From: Microbacterium schleiferi
GTDB lineage: Bacteria; Actinomycetota; Actinomycetes; Actinomycetales; Microbacteriaceae
Direction: 5' to 3'
DNA length: 64,000 nucleotides
NCBI RefSeq assembly: GCF_020781975.1
Contig: NZ_JAJGNI010000002.1
Span: 248,001-312,000 of the forward strand
In this document: one piece after another, positions 35,015 to 43,654 of the stretch
How positions within the stretch are numbered: position 1 is the stretch's first letter
How the letters are laid out: each line of letters opens with the position of its first letter
Notes under the pieces: generated by a model
The model's input: the letters and a program-made list of their open reading frames with translations, nothing else
Told to the model about the DNA's origin: nothing
Database searches by the model: none
Translations under genes and position numbers: made by a program

Positions 35015-36564
35015 GCTGTCTTTTCCCCTCTTGCGGCCGGACCAGCCGATGCGCCGTGCTGCCGGATGGACTCTGTGAGCAGCTGCTCCTCGGTGAGCTG
35101 CTCTCCGGAGAGCTCCGCCACGACCCGACCGGCGTCCATGACCAGGACGCGGTCGCAGAGCGCGACGAGCTCGGAGTTGTCGGTGGAGGCGACCACGATC
35201 GCCTTGCCCTCGGATGCGGCATCCGCCACGAGTTGATGGATCGCTGCCTTCGCACCCACGTCGACACCCTGGGTCGGTTCGTCGAGCCAGAGAACAGATG
35301 GATCGGTACGCAACCACTTCGCGAGCACGACCTTCTGCTGGTTCCCCCCGCTGAGCTGCGTCATGTAGAGCTCAGCGTCGGCAGGGGTGACCTGAAGCTT
35401 CCCGATCCATCGGTCGACGTCGGCGCGTTCTTCTCGCACCCGCACGTCGGCGAACGGACCTGTGATGGGGGAAAGCTTGGGCAGAGAGACGTTCTCGCGG
35501 ATCGTCTGGGTCATCACCGCACCGATACGCTGACGCTCCGCCGGTGCCCACGCGTAACCGCGTCGGATGCTCACGGAGATGTCGCCGGAGGGGAGCGGCT
35601 TGCCGTTGAGGACGACCTCTCCCCGTGACCGATGTCGAGCGCCCGAAGCGATCGCGCCGAGCGTTTCGACGCCCGAACCTATGAGCCCACTCACGCCGAG
35701 GATCTCTCCCGCCTTGACCTCCAGCGAGACGCCGTTCACCCGCTCTCCCGCAAGCTCGCGCAGCGAGAGCACCACCTCGCCCGAGCGCTCGCGCGTTCGC
35801 TCGAGCGGCTGGGGTCGCTCACCGATCATGGCGGAGACGATCGCGTCCGGCTCCAGCTCATCGCTCTCGAGAGCCGCGACGACGCGTCCGTCTCGGAAGA
35901 TCACCGCGCGGTCGGCGAGCGCGATCACTTCGTCGAGCCGGTGCGAGACGAAGAGGACACCGGCCCCCTTGTCTGCGAGCGAGCGCACGGCGCGGAAGAG
36001 CGCCCGCGCCTCGCCCTCGTGGAGGGACGCCGTCGGCTCGTCCAGCACAAGGATGTTGTCGTCGCGCTCCCACCCGTCGATCGCCCGGGCGATCGCGATC
36101 ATGGTCCGCTCCGCCTGGGTCAGCTGTGCGACGGGAACGTTGAGCGGCACATCGACATCGAGGCGGCGCAGCACACGCTCAGTGCGCTCGGTCTCGGCGC
36201 GAACCTGGCTCGGGAGGAGCAAGGGCCGAGAGACGTGGCGGGAGAGCGCGAGGTTCTCGATGGCCGAGAGCGTGTCGACCAGCGCAAGATCCTGATGGAT
36301 GAAGTGGATCCTGCCCGTCGTGCTGCGCCTCGGGTCGAACGGCTGACCCTGGATAGTGATCGTCGACCCAGGGTCCGGGTCATGGAAGCCCGCGAGGATC
36401 TTGATGAGCGTCGACTTTCCCGAGCCGTTCTGCCCGCACAGGGCGACGATCTCACCCGGGCGGATCGAGATGTCGATGTCGTCGAGCGCCTTGGTCGCCG
36501 TGAAAGTCTTGGAGAGGGAGCGGACGTCCAGCAGGACGTCCGCTCCCTGGTGGTTTCCCCTCAC
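35011..36564 (-). CDS. CUT2-family ABC transporter ATPase (RbsA/MglA-like, two domains)
   Basis: A 517-aa protein with two fused ATPase domains. The first has Walker A GQNGSGKST, a divergent signature (QLTQAERTMIAIARA) and Walker B LVLDEPTASLHEGEA. The second has a degenerate Walker A (GLIGSGVET) and an intact signature LSGGNQQKVVLAKWL, as normal for RbsA. The GTG at 36564 overlaps the binding-protein stop (GTGA) and was chosen for that reason. Confidence 0.88.
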   Translation of the reverse strand: MRGNHQGADVLLDVRSLSKTFTATKALDDIDISIRPGEIVALCGQNGSGKSTLIKILAGFHDPDPGSTITIQGQPFDPRRSTTGRIHFIHQDLALVDTLSAIENLALSRHVSRPLLLPSQVRAETERTERVLRRLDVDVPLNVPVAQLTQAERTMIAIARAIDGWERDDNILVLDEPTASLHEGEARALFRAVRSLADKGAGVLFVSHRLDEVIALADRAVIFRDGRVVAALESDELEPDAIVSAMIGERPQPLERTRERSGEVVLSLRELAGERVNGVSLEVKAGEILGVSGLIGSGVETLGAIASGARHRSRGEVVLNGKPLPSGDISVSIRRGYAWAPAERQRIGAVMTQTIRENVSLPKLSPITGPFADVRVREERADVDRWIGKLQVTPADAELYMTQLSGGNQQKVVLAKWLRTDPSVLWLDEPTQGVDVGAKAAIHQLVADAASEGKAIVVASTDNSELVALCDRVLVMDAGRVVAELSGEQLTEEQLLTESIRQHGASAGPAARGEKTA

Positions 36565-37718
36565 TCGAGCCCCCAGAGGCCGAGGAAGTACTCCTGGTAT
36601 CCGGGGTACGAGGCGAAACCGTCTTCGGGCGCGAAGTCGAGGTTCTCGCGCGTGATGAACTTCTGCGCAGACCGCGAGTTGATCGTCACCTCGTCGACCG
36701 CCTGGCCCGTGGCGAGCTTGGCTGCGATGTCGGCGGCGATCCATGCCTCCTGGTTCAGATCGTTCGACAGATCAGCGGTCTGAAGTCCGTCCGCGATGTA
36801 CTGGAAGTTGACCTGCCCACCGGCCTGCGACAGCGTGTCGATCCCCTCGATTCCCGCCGCAGCAAGCGCCTGCGGAACCCCGATGAGGACCGAGCCGAAC
36901 GCTCCGACGACCCAATCAGTGTCGGGGTTCGCCTGGACGTAGCTCACGACGCGGTTCGGCAGCTGAGAACCGATCTCCGACGCGGGAGCCGACACCGCCT
37001 CGACGGTGCAGTCCGGGCACTGGGTCTGGATCTCGTCGACGAAGTCCTCCGCAAGCCCGCTGAAGACGGTGTACTCCGGCGGGAAGAAAATCACGGCGTT
37101 GGCCTCACCGTCGGACTCGGCGATGACATAGTCGGCCATGATCCGGCCCACGAGACGGAAGGTGTCTCCGCCGTTGAACACCGCCGAGATGCCCTCTGCG
37201 GGAGGGTCGTTGGGGATCGTCCATGAGACGACGGGGATCCCCGCGTCCTTGAACTGCGTGAGCTGCGCGTTCCAGGTCTGCGGCTCGATCGCATCCTGGA
37301 TGAGGACGTCGGGACGCGAGTCGAACGCGGCCTGGAATGCCTCGGCGGTGCTCTGGGTATCCGTCCCCTGCTTGAACGAGATGAACTCGCCGCCGAGCTC
37401 CTCGATGACGACCTTCATCTGCGCCCCGACCACCGCGCACTCGGGCACGTTGCACTCGACGTACGCGAACTTCTTGCCCGTGGGCAGCTCTGCCAGCGGC
37501 TGGTCCACCGGGATCGGCGGCTCGAGGTCGGGCATGCTCACGGCCCGTTCGAGATAGGGCGCGATCTGCTCTTGGGCATGGGCAAGCCCGGCCGCTCGAT
37601 CGGCAGTGTTGGATTCGCCGCCGTCGTCCGTGCTCGAGGCACATCCGCCGAGGATGAGGGCGCCGGCGACGCCGGCCGCCACGAGGGCGACCATCCGACG
37701 AGGTCGTGCTGTGTGCAT
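36561..37718 (-). CDS. CUT2-type substrate-binding lipoprotein
   Basis: A 385-aa periplasmic-binding-protein type 1 lipoprotein. The signal peptide ends in the lipobox LILGGC. The mature protein has KKFAYVECNVPECAVVGAQMKVVIEELGGEF, TQSTAEAFQAAFDSRPDVLI and WVVGAFGSVLIGVPQALAAAGIEGI. The start is one of two adjacent ATGs; the second (37718) has the better distance from GAAGGAG. First gene of the transporter operon. Direct repeats lie 20-90 bp upstream. Ligand unknown. Confidence 0.87.
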   Translation of the reverse strand: MHTARPRRMVALVAAGVAGALILGGCASSTDDGGESNTADRAAGLAHAQEQIAPYLERAVSMPDLEPPIPVDQPLAELPTGKKFAYVECNVPECAVVGAQMKVVIEELGGEFISFKQGTDTQSTAEAFQAAFDSRPDVLIQDAIEPQTWNAQLTQFKDAGIPVVSWTIPNDPPAEGISAVFNGGDTFRLVGRIMADYVIAESDGEANAVIFFPPEYTVFSGLAEDFVDEIQTQCPDCTVEAVSAPASEIGSQLPNRVVSYVQANPDTDWVVGAFGSVLIGVPQALAAAGIEGIDTLSQAGGQVNFQYIADGLQTADLSNDLNQEAWIAADIAAKLATGQAVDEVTINSRSAQKFITRENLDFAPEDGFASYPGYQEYFLGLWGLE

Positions 37719-37737
37719 CATTACTCCTTCGTAATCG

Positions 37738-37808
37738 ATTCGTTCGGGATGCAACTATCTGTCCGGAAGTTCCCTGCAGCTGCAATTCGTTCGGGATGCA
37801 ATCATCTG
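37738..37808. promoter_or_regulatory. Two 24-bp direct repeats upstream of the CUT2 operon
   Basis: ATTCGTTCGGGATGCAA plus YYATCTG occurs at 37738-37761 and 37785-37808, identical except for two bases and 47 bp apart. They lie in the 194-bp gap between the binding-protein gene and the tandem MarR gene, where the transporter promoter must be. Likely operator sites, possibly for the tandem MarR protein; this is inference. Confidence 0.6.
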
Positions 37809-37912
37809 GCGAAAAGAAAATTGCTCTGCATGGTGGATAGTCAGTCGCACCCGTGCTGTGAAGCTGGCACAGCCCGCTCGGTCCGTCTACGTGAACCGCG
37901 AAGAAAGGATTG

Positions 37913-38800
37913 TCATTGGGGATCCAGCCGCGCCACGCGCGCTGTGAGCTCATGAAAACGTCGCGCTCCGGCGTCGGGGATGGGTCGCATCAGCGTCTCC
38001 TGCACGAGACGCACACCGGCTGTCGCATCCAGAAGCACGCGGCGTCCCTCATCCGTCAGCTCAAGCTGGATACGACGGGCGTCGCCCCGGACCCGGGAGC
38101 GGGAAACGAGATTCTTCCGAGCAGCGCGGTGCAGGATTCGCGCACCGTTGGACACCTCGAGACCGGCCAGCCGCGCTGTCGCCAGCACCTCGAGCGGCCC
38201 GGAGTAGTACAGAACATCGAGGGCTGCGTACTGCGGAGGCGTCAGCGCGGGAACGAATGCCGACCACAGGCGGGAATGGATCTGCCGAACCCGCCGCAGC
38301 CGCCAGCCCGGGGTCGACTGGAGCTTCGAATCGGGTGAGTCGCTCGCGAGTGCCGTCCCCTCCAGCTCGTTGCCCGCAGCAACCGCGCCCCAGATCTCAG
38401 CGACTTCGTCCGACTCGGACTCGGAGAGAGGACGGAGGAGTTCCTCGTCGACTCGTGCGGCGCCGAGCATCGCGCCGTCGATCAGGTGCTGAAGGTCGAC
38501 CGTGAACTCGACCAGACGACGCCGACCGTCCCGCGGATCCGTGCCCCGGCGAATCAGTCCGCGCTCATCGAGCATCACCATGAGGGACGTCAACGTGGCC
38601 TTGTCGACCCCGATCCGATCACCCAGCTCCTGCTGGTGCGAGGAACCACTCTCCGAGATGGCCAACAACAACGCGAGCTGAGGCGTGGTGGGAAAATCGC
38701 CGACGATGCTCTTCCACGTGGCGATACGGAACTGCTCCGCCACTCGCAGGGCGAACCCCGGCGCCTGCTCGACGGGGAGGGGCCGACCACCGAAGCTCAC
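37913..38800 (-). CDS. Tandem MarR-domain regulator
   Basis: A 295-aa protein made of two MarR winged-helix modules in one chain. The first covers about residues 10-140 (TTPQLALLLAISESG, ELGDRIGVDKATLTSLMVMLDERGLIRRG). The second covers about 165-290 (LTPPQYAALDVLYYSGPLEVLATARLAGLEVSNGARIL, VRGDARRIQLELTDEGRRVL). MarR proteins normally work as dimers of single domains, so this may be an intramolecular dimer. The GTG at 38800 follows GGAGG. It lies upstream of the CUT2 operon on the same strand and probably controls it or the ring-cleavage genes. Confidence 0.8.
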   Translation of the reverse strand: MSFGGRPLPVEQAPGFALRVAEQFRIATWKSIVGDFPTTPQLALLLAISESGSSHQQELGDRIGVDKATLTSLMVMLDERGLIRRGTDPRDGRRRLVEFTVDLQHLIDGAMLGAARVDEELLRPLSESESDEVAEIWGAVAAGNELEGTALASDSPDSKLQSTPGWRLRRVRQIHSRLWSAFVPALTPPQYAALDVLYYSGPLEVLATARLAGLEVSNGARILHRAARKNLVSRSRVRGDARRIQLELTDEGRRVLLDATAGVRLVQETLMRPIPDAGARRFHELTARVARLDPQ

Positions 38801-38854
38801 GGAACCTCCAGCCGCTCCTCTCGGATGCCCGCCACTGCACGGGCCCGACACACG

Positions 38855-40626
38855 CTACCCGGGTGTGACCTCGCGCACCAAACCTCCCGCCATGAGCTCG
38901 GAGTAGCCCGCGCCCACACGCACATCGACGACGACGAGCGCCCCATTTCTCACGAGGGCGGCAGCCTCCTCGAGAACTGGCCGAAGCTGTGCGGGGTCGA
39001 TCACCGGCCCGAGCCCGATCGCTCCCTGCGCCCGGGCTATCATCGCGATATCCGGCGCTGGATCGTCGATCCGCTGTCCCACCCACTTTCGCGACGGGTC
39101 GCGATCTCGATGATGCGCGACCTTCTCCTGGTGGACCTCATCGTTGAAGTAGGAGCGGTTGTTCGCGACGACGACAAGTGCTGCTGCGCCGTACTTCACA
39201 CCTGTCCAGACGGCTGTGGCTCCCATCAGGAAGTCGCCGTCGCCCAGCACGGCGACCACCATCCGTTCGTCATCTCGAGCCGCCAGCGCGGCACCGACGG
39301 CCATTCCCGGACCGGAGCCGATTCCACCCCCGCCGTCGTAGCCCAGGTAGTCGGTGGGTGAGGAGAAGTCCCACCATGCACTGTCCCACCCCAAAGGGAG
39401 TCGGGCGAGGACGACCCCGTCGGCGGCGAGCGTTGAGCGCAGCGCGTCCGCCAACTCGGCAAGCGGTATCTGGTCGTGTGGAGGACGCGACTCTGCTCCC
39501 CCGCTCGTCTCCTGAGGCAGACGGGGACCGATCACCGCCCCGGACGAGACGGGGTCATCCTCGGCCGCTTCGATCAGCTGACGCACACCGTCCTCAGCGA
39601 CCGCAGGGAGCCAGACATCAACCACCGGCCAATCACCATGGTCCTTGGACCACCCGTTGTGGAGATATGGGTCCAGCGTGACGGCAACTACGGCCCGCGC
39701 CGCTCGGGCCGGAGCCTGCCGCAACGCGCCTGCGAGATCGATCCAGTCGAGCGCCACCACGACGTCGGCTTCGCCGAGGGCCTCGATCGCCTCCGGAGAA
39801 AGGAAGAACCCTGCGCCGTTGACATGAAGCGGGTGTCGGGTGGGGAAACTGGAGTTCGCCTTCAGGTCGGTGACCACCCGCGCGCCCAGCATCTCAGCCA
39901 GCCGCACGCGATCGGCATACTCTTGGGCACCCGCCCCCGAGCGGCCGCTCAGATGACCGGGCGCTGCGCCCCGCGAAGCAGGCCCATCGCCTCCTTCACA
40001 GCGTCTTGCGCCGCCACGGGTCGGGCCCAGCCCGCGCGTTCGAACACCCTCGGTTGCTTCGGCTGCTCCGTGATCCGCTCTTCTTGAACCGACACATCGA
40101 GCACGACATACGTCGGAGCCTGCGGTGGTGCCGATGTCAGTTCCCACGCCCTCGACAGCGACGAGAGCGTTGCCGCCACGGATAGCGGCGAGTCGTCCCA
40201 TTTCACGTAGTTCCGAACGATCGCCGGCTGGTCAGCGGTTGTGTGGAGCCAGTCGATCCAGGGCCGCCGCCGGTCGGCGTCGGCCGGGCCCGCCGCCCCG
40301 AGAATGAGCATCGGAACACGGTCCGCGTACGCGTTGTAGATCGCCATCGCGGCATGCATGAGCCCGACATTGCTATGGAGCGCGACCGCGAGCGGACGTC
40401 CACTGAGCTTCGCATATCCGTGCGCGATGGCAACGGCGTGCTCTTCGTGGAGCGTCATGAGCATCGTCGGGCCACTGTCACCGAGATAGTTCACGAGCGA
40501 ATCGTGGAGCCCGCGATAGCTCGCACCCGGATTCAGTGCGATGTACTCGACTCCGGTCTCTCGCAGGAACGCGGCGATCGCATCGCTGCCCCACTCGGGC
40601 GAGGGCAGGGCGCCGAGTTCACTCAC
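38855..40626 (-). pseudogene. Thiamine-diphosphate-dependent enzyme, split by a frameshift
   Basis: Two frames together encode one ThDP enzyme of the acetolactate synthase/benzoylformate decarboxylase type. The N-terminal part (40626-39949) has the PYR domain with the activating Glu in MTLHEEHAVAIAHGYAK. It stops at ...GAQRPVI. One base later another frame continues with LSGRSGAGAQEYADRVRLAEMLG and the PP domain with LGDGDFLMGATAVWTG and ANN, ending at 38855. Restoring one base after codon ATC at 39952 gives a continuous 590-aa protein, a normal length. Its GTG start overlaps the LigA-type gene stop. Sequencing error is the alternative. The substrate is not predictable. Confidence 0.78.
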
Positions 40627-40910
40627 GCGTTCCCTCCGTCCGCAGCGGACGTGGCGACGGCACGCATCCGCGCAGAGAACGATGACATATCGAGCCCGAA
40701 CAGACCGAAACGTTGCGCGTTGTGGAGCAGGAAGTCATTGACGCCTAGCCGGTAGAGCTCGCCCACCTCTCCCGCGAGGAAGAGATCCGTCTCGCGATCG
40801 GTGAGCCCGTACCCGGCCAGCGCCCGTCGCGGTGACACTCGCGCAAGCTCCCGAAGACTCGGGTCGACCGAGAGTTCGTGGAGGAATCGCGAGCCTTCGT
40901 ACGCGCTCAT
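40623..40910 (-). CDS. Extradiol dioxygenase small subunit (LigA-type)
   Basis: A 95-aa helical protein resembling the alpha subunit of protocatechuate 4,5-dioxygenase: FLHELSVDPSLRELARVSPRRALAGYGLTDRETDLFLAGEVGELYRLGVNDFLLHN. It would cap the active site of the LigB-type subunit encoded directly upstream. The ATG at 40910 overlaps the ligB-type stop by 4 bp, and its own stop overlaps the start of the ThDP gene (GTGA), so these three genes are tightly coupled. Confidence 0.78.
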   Translation of the reverse strand: MSAYEGSRFLHELSVDPSLRELARVSPRRALAGYGLTDRETDLFLAGEVGELYRLGVNDFLLHNAQRFGLFGLDMSSFSARMRAVATSAADGGNA

Positions 40911-41740
40911 GAGAGCACCTCCCACGAGGCGTAGGCGTGGCCGAACTGCGGTTGGACAGTGATCGATTCGGGTGCTCCCCCGCCGGCGGCGGCCCATGCC
41001 ACGAGCCAGGCGAGCAGCTCTCCTCCGACGTTGCCGGCGCGGTGGAGTCGCTCCGGCGTCGCGCGGGCGACGAGTTCGGCCGCACGCGCCGTCTTCATGT
41101 GATCGACAACCGTCTCGGTCCATTCCGGATCGGGTACGCCGTAGTTCTGATCCGGTGCGATGTGCACCCCTCCGACCTCCAGCGAGAAGCTGCCCGAGCC
41201 GATCACGACGACGTTTCGCTCATGGTCGTAGCTCTCGATCGCGGCACGAAGGCAGCGTCCGAGCTCGTAGGCACGCTCAGATGTGGGGATCGGCGGGACA
41301 AGCTCGTTGATCCACAGCGGGACGACCGGAATCGTCGGATCGCCGAGAAGGAAGTGAATCGGCACCACCATGGCGTGATCGATCGCGAAGTCTTGCACGA
41401 CGGACGGCTCGAAACCACGTCCGATGAGCTCGGCGAGGAGGTGGCTCGCGAAGTCGGGGTCGGATGGAATGCTGCGGGGAGGTAGCCCATCGGTGCCGTC
41501 ATTGGGCCCCCAGGTTTCGGCTCCGATGCCTATCCCGATCGAGGGGAAGTTGTCCAGGAAGAAGGTGTTCAGGTGGTCGTCGGCGACCACTATCACCACA
41601 TCCGGTTCCGCCGCCTCGACGCGAGCACGCACCCGCGCGTACATCTCGCGGATCTCTGCCGCTGGGCCGACGCCATCGTCGACCAACTTGGGAAAGGCAG
41701 GGGTGTGTGGAACCCCGAAGACCCCTGTCAGCGCTGCCAC
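40907..41740 (-). CDS. Extradiol ring-cleavage dioxygenase large subunit (LigB-type)
   Basis: A 277-aa class III extradiol dioxygenase. Iron-ligand and catalytic residues seen: His12 in GVPHTPAF, His56 in VADDHLNTFF, the catalytic His region FAIDHAMVVPIHF, and WINELVPPIP. Cleaves a catechol-type ring next to the diol. The small subunit is encoded downstream, as in LigAB. The GTG at 41740 follows GAAGGGAG. The natural substrate could be protocatechuate from the nearby phthalate-like pathway, but gallate- or hydroxylated-aryl-type substrates fit equally. Confidence 0.85.
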   Translation of the reverse strand: MAALTGVFGVPHTPAFPKLVDDGVGPAAEIREMYARVRARVEAAEPDVVIVVADDHLNTFFLDNFPSIGIGIGAETWGPNDGTDGLPPRSIPSDPDFASHLLAELIGRGFEPSVVQDFAIDHAMVVPIHFLLGDPTIPVVPLWINELVPPIPTSERAYELGRCLRAAIESYDHERNVVVIGSGSFSLEVGGVHIAPDQNYGVPDPEWTETVVDHMKTARAAELVARATPERLHRAGNVGGELLAWLVAWAAAGGGAPESITVQPQFGHAYASWEVLS

Positions 41741-41855
41741 GTGTACTCCCTTCGTAAAGTTTCCGGTTGTAAGAGTACGTTTCTCCGTTTAGTTTGTACA
41801 GCAGCGAATTCATAGCCCGGCGATGCGGCCGGCGCGAACAGCAAGGGAGCATACG

Positions 41856-42842
41856 ATGCCGAAGGCAATAGTGATCGACCAGGGCACGCACGCGGTGGCG
41901 TTGCGAGATGTCCCCATGGCCACCGAGCCGCCATCCGGGTCCGTCCACGTCCGACCGCTCTGGTTCGGGATCTGCAGATCCGACACGGAGCTCCTCGACG
42001 GAGACTTCGACTCCTGGGCTCCCGTGAACTACCCGATCGTGCCCGGACATGAATGGGTCGGCGTCGTGACGGCCGTCGGACCCGGCTCAGACCGCTTCTC
42101 CATCGGCGACCGGGTCGTCGGCGAGTGCGTGACAGGCCACATGTCGTGGTTCGGTTTGACCTATGACGGCGCCGGCAGCGAAGAGTTCGTGGTTCTCGAG
42201 CGACTGCTACATGACGTTCCCGAGCGCATCAGCGACCGCAGCGCGGCGATGATCGAGCCGTTCACTGTCGCGTACCGCGCTCTCGAGGAAGCGGGCTCGA
42301 TCGATGCGAGCGACACGGTCGTGGTCATCGGCGGAGGCATGATCGGACAGTGCGCGGCGCTGGCTGCGCACGCGAAGGGCGCACTGACCGTGCTCGTCGA
42401 ACCGTCGGCACAGCGCCGCGAGATGGCGACACGACTGGGGGTGGACGCGACGGTGGATCCGTCCGCGCCCGATGCGGAAGCCACGATCGCTGCAGTCGCC
42501 GGGCCACTGGGCGTGCGCGTGGTCATCGAAGCCTCCGGCAATCCCCACGGGATGGCGAGCGCCTATCGCATCGTCAGCCACAACGGCACGATTGTGCAGA
42601 TCGGGATCACCGCCGCGGCCGAAGTGTCCGCGCCGCTGGCTCTCATCCAAGCGAAGGACCTCACGATCAAGGGGATCACAGGGTCGTCGGGCGTGTGGCC
42701 TCGGGCGATTCGGTTCATCGAGCGGACGGGCATCGACCTCACCCCTCTGGCCACCGACGAGTTCTCCTTCGATGAGGCCGCGGAGGCGTTCGATCGGTCA
42801 CGTGACGCATCGAGCACACTCAAGGTCCTGATCCACCCCTAG
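41856..42842 (+). CDS. Medium-chain alcohol dehydrogenase-like protein
   Basis: A 328-aa MDR-family enzyme: catalytic-zinc segment GICRSDTELLDGDF and PGHEWVGVV, Rossmann motif VVVIGGGMIGQCAALAA, and a C-terminal IQAKDLTIKGITGSSGVWPRAI. The four-Cys structural zinc loop is missing (VVGECVTGHMSWFG in its place). The ATG at 41856 follows AAGGGAG. It is divergent from the LigB-type gene and convergent with the aldolase gene across a strong terminator. Probably acts on an alcohol in the aromatic pathway; unproven. Confidence 0.82.
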   Translation: MPKAIVIDQGTHAVALRDVPMATEPPSGSVHVRPLWFGICRSDTELLDGDFDSWAPVNYPIVPGHEWVGVVTAVGPGSDRFSIGDRVVGECVTGHMSWFGLTYDGAGSEEFVVLERLLHDVPERISDRSAAMIEPFTVAYRALEEAGSIDASDTVVVIGGGMIGQCAALAAHAKGALTVLVEPSAQRREMATRLGVDATVDPSAPDAEATIAAVAGPLGVRVVIEASGNPHGMASAYRIVSHNGTIVQIGITAAAEVSAPLALIQAKDLTIKGITGSSGVWPRAIRFIERTGIDLTPLATDEFSFDEAAEAFDRSRDASSTLKVLIHP

Positions 42843-42854
42843 TAGGGGCAGGGG

Positions 42855-42882
42855 CCCCGAGACCGACGCGTCGGTCTCGGGG
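42855..42882. terminator. Perfect 28-bp palindrome, bidirectional terminator
   Basis: CCCCGAGACCGACG joins its exact reverse complement with no spacer (the turn would use the central CG bases). It sits 12 bp after the stop of the alcohol dehydrogenase gene and 6 bp before the stop of the convergent aldolase gene, followed by CTTCCT. A typical high-GC intrinsic terminator serving both strands. Confidence 0.8.
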
Positions 42883-42887
42883 CTTCC

Positions 42888-43616
42888 TCACCTTCTGGGG
42901 GCGCGACGGACCTCATCACGCCAGACGGACCACGCGCGCTGCAACTGCCCGTCGTTTGCGGCTGCGGCCGCAGCCGCCTCTTCAGCGGTGAGTGCCGTGT
43001 ACTCGCCGCGCAGTCCGATCGCCGCGGTCTGCGCTCGCGCGTTGAGGTCCGCGTATACCGCACGGGCCACAGCCTGCTCCAGCGATGCGCCGACGGCGAC
43101 GAAACCGTGACCACGCATCAGGATGACGGGAGCATCCCCCAGCGCCGCGGCCAGATCCCCACCCAGTGCTGTGTCGCGGATCAAGAGATCGCTGGCATGA
43201 CCGACGCTGTCGCGGATCTCGAACACCGGCACCTCCTCACCCAGGAATCCCGCCATGTGCCACACCGCTCGCAGCGGCACCGCAGAGATACTGAAGGGCA
43301 CCATCGACGGCGAGTGACTGTGGACGATCGAGACCACATCCGGCCGCGTCGCGTAGATCCGCCCGTGCAGAAAACGCTCGAGATAGCTCGGTCGCCGATC
43401 GGATGTCTCGCCGTCGAACGACATCTCTTGGATGTCATCGGTCGTCACCAGTCCCGGCGCAAGGTTCCGTGAGATCAGGAATCTGTCGGCGCGGAAGGGG
43501 TGCCGGACACTCACATGTCCGAAGGCATCCAGAATGCCTTTGTCCACCAAAACGTGGTTGGCGTCCACGAGGTCTTCGAGGACACGCTCAGGCCGTTCTT
43601 CGTCTTGCTCCGTCAT
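42888..43616 (-). CDS. Class II aldolase/adducin-family protein, putative PhtC-like decarboxylase
   Basis: A 242-aa zinc-type class II aldolase fold: FGHVSVRHP, SIVHSHSPSMVPFS with the metal His pair, and ILMRGHGFVAVGASLEQAV with the third His. In actinobacterial phthalate operons the PhtC enzyme of this fold decarboxylates 3,4-dihydroxyphthalate to protocatechuate, and its place as last gene of a Rieske dioxygenase operon fits that role. An aldolase role is also possible. The ATG at 43616 follows AGAGGAAAG. Confidence 0.78.
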   Translation of the reverse strand: MTEQDEERPERVLEDLVDANHVLVDKGILDAFGHVSVRHPFRADRFLISRNLAPGLVTTDDIQEMSFDGETSDRRPSYLERFLHGRIYATRPDVVSIVHSHSPSMVPFSISAVPLRAVWHMAGFLGEEVPVFEIRDSVGHASDLLIRDTALGGDLAAALGDAPVILMRGHGFVAVGASLEQAVARAVYADLNARAQTAAIGLRGEYTALTAEEAAAAAAANDGQLQRAWSVWRDEVRRAPRR

Positions 43617-43654
43617 CGTCTTTCCTCTGCTGGTCATCCCGAGGCGCTGCGGCC

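Noticed and set aside
39949..40626. Two-subunit ThDP decarboxylase with separately encoded halves
   Set aside because: The downstream half has no start near the break and resumes exactly in the middle of the central domain; a one-base deletion explains the pattern better.
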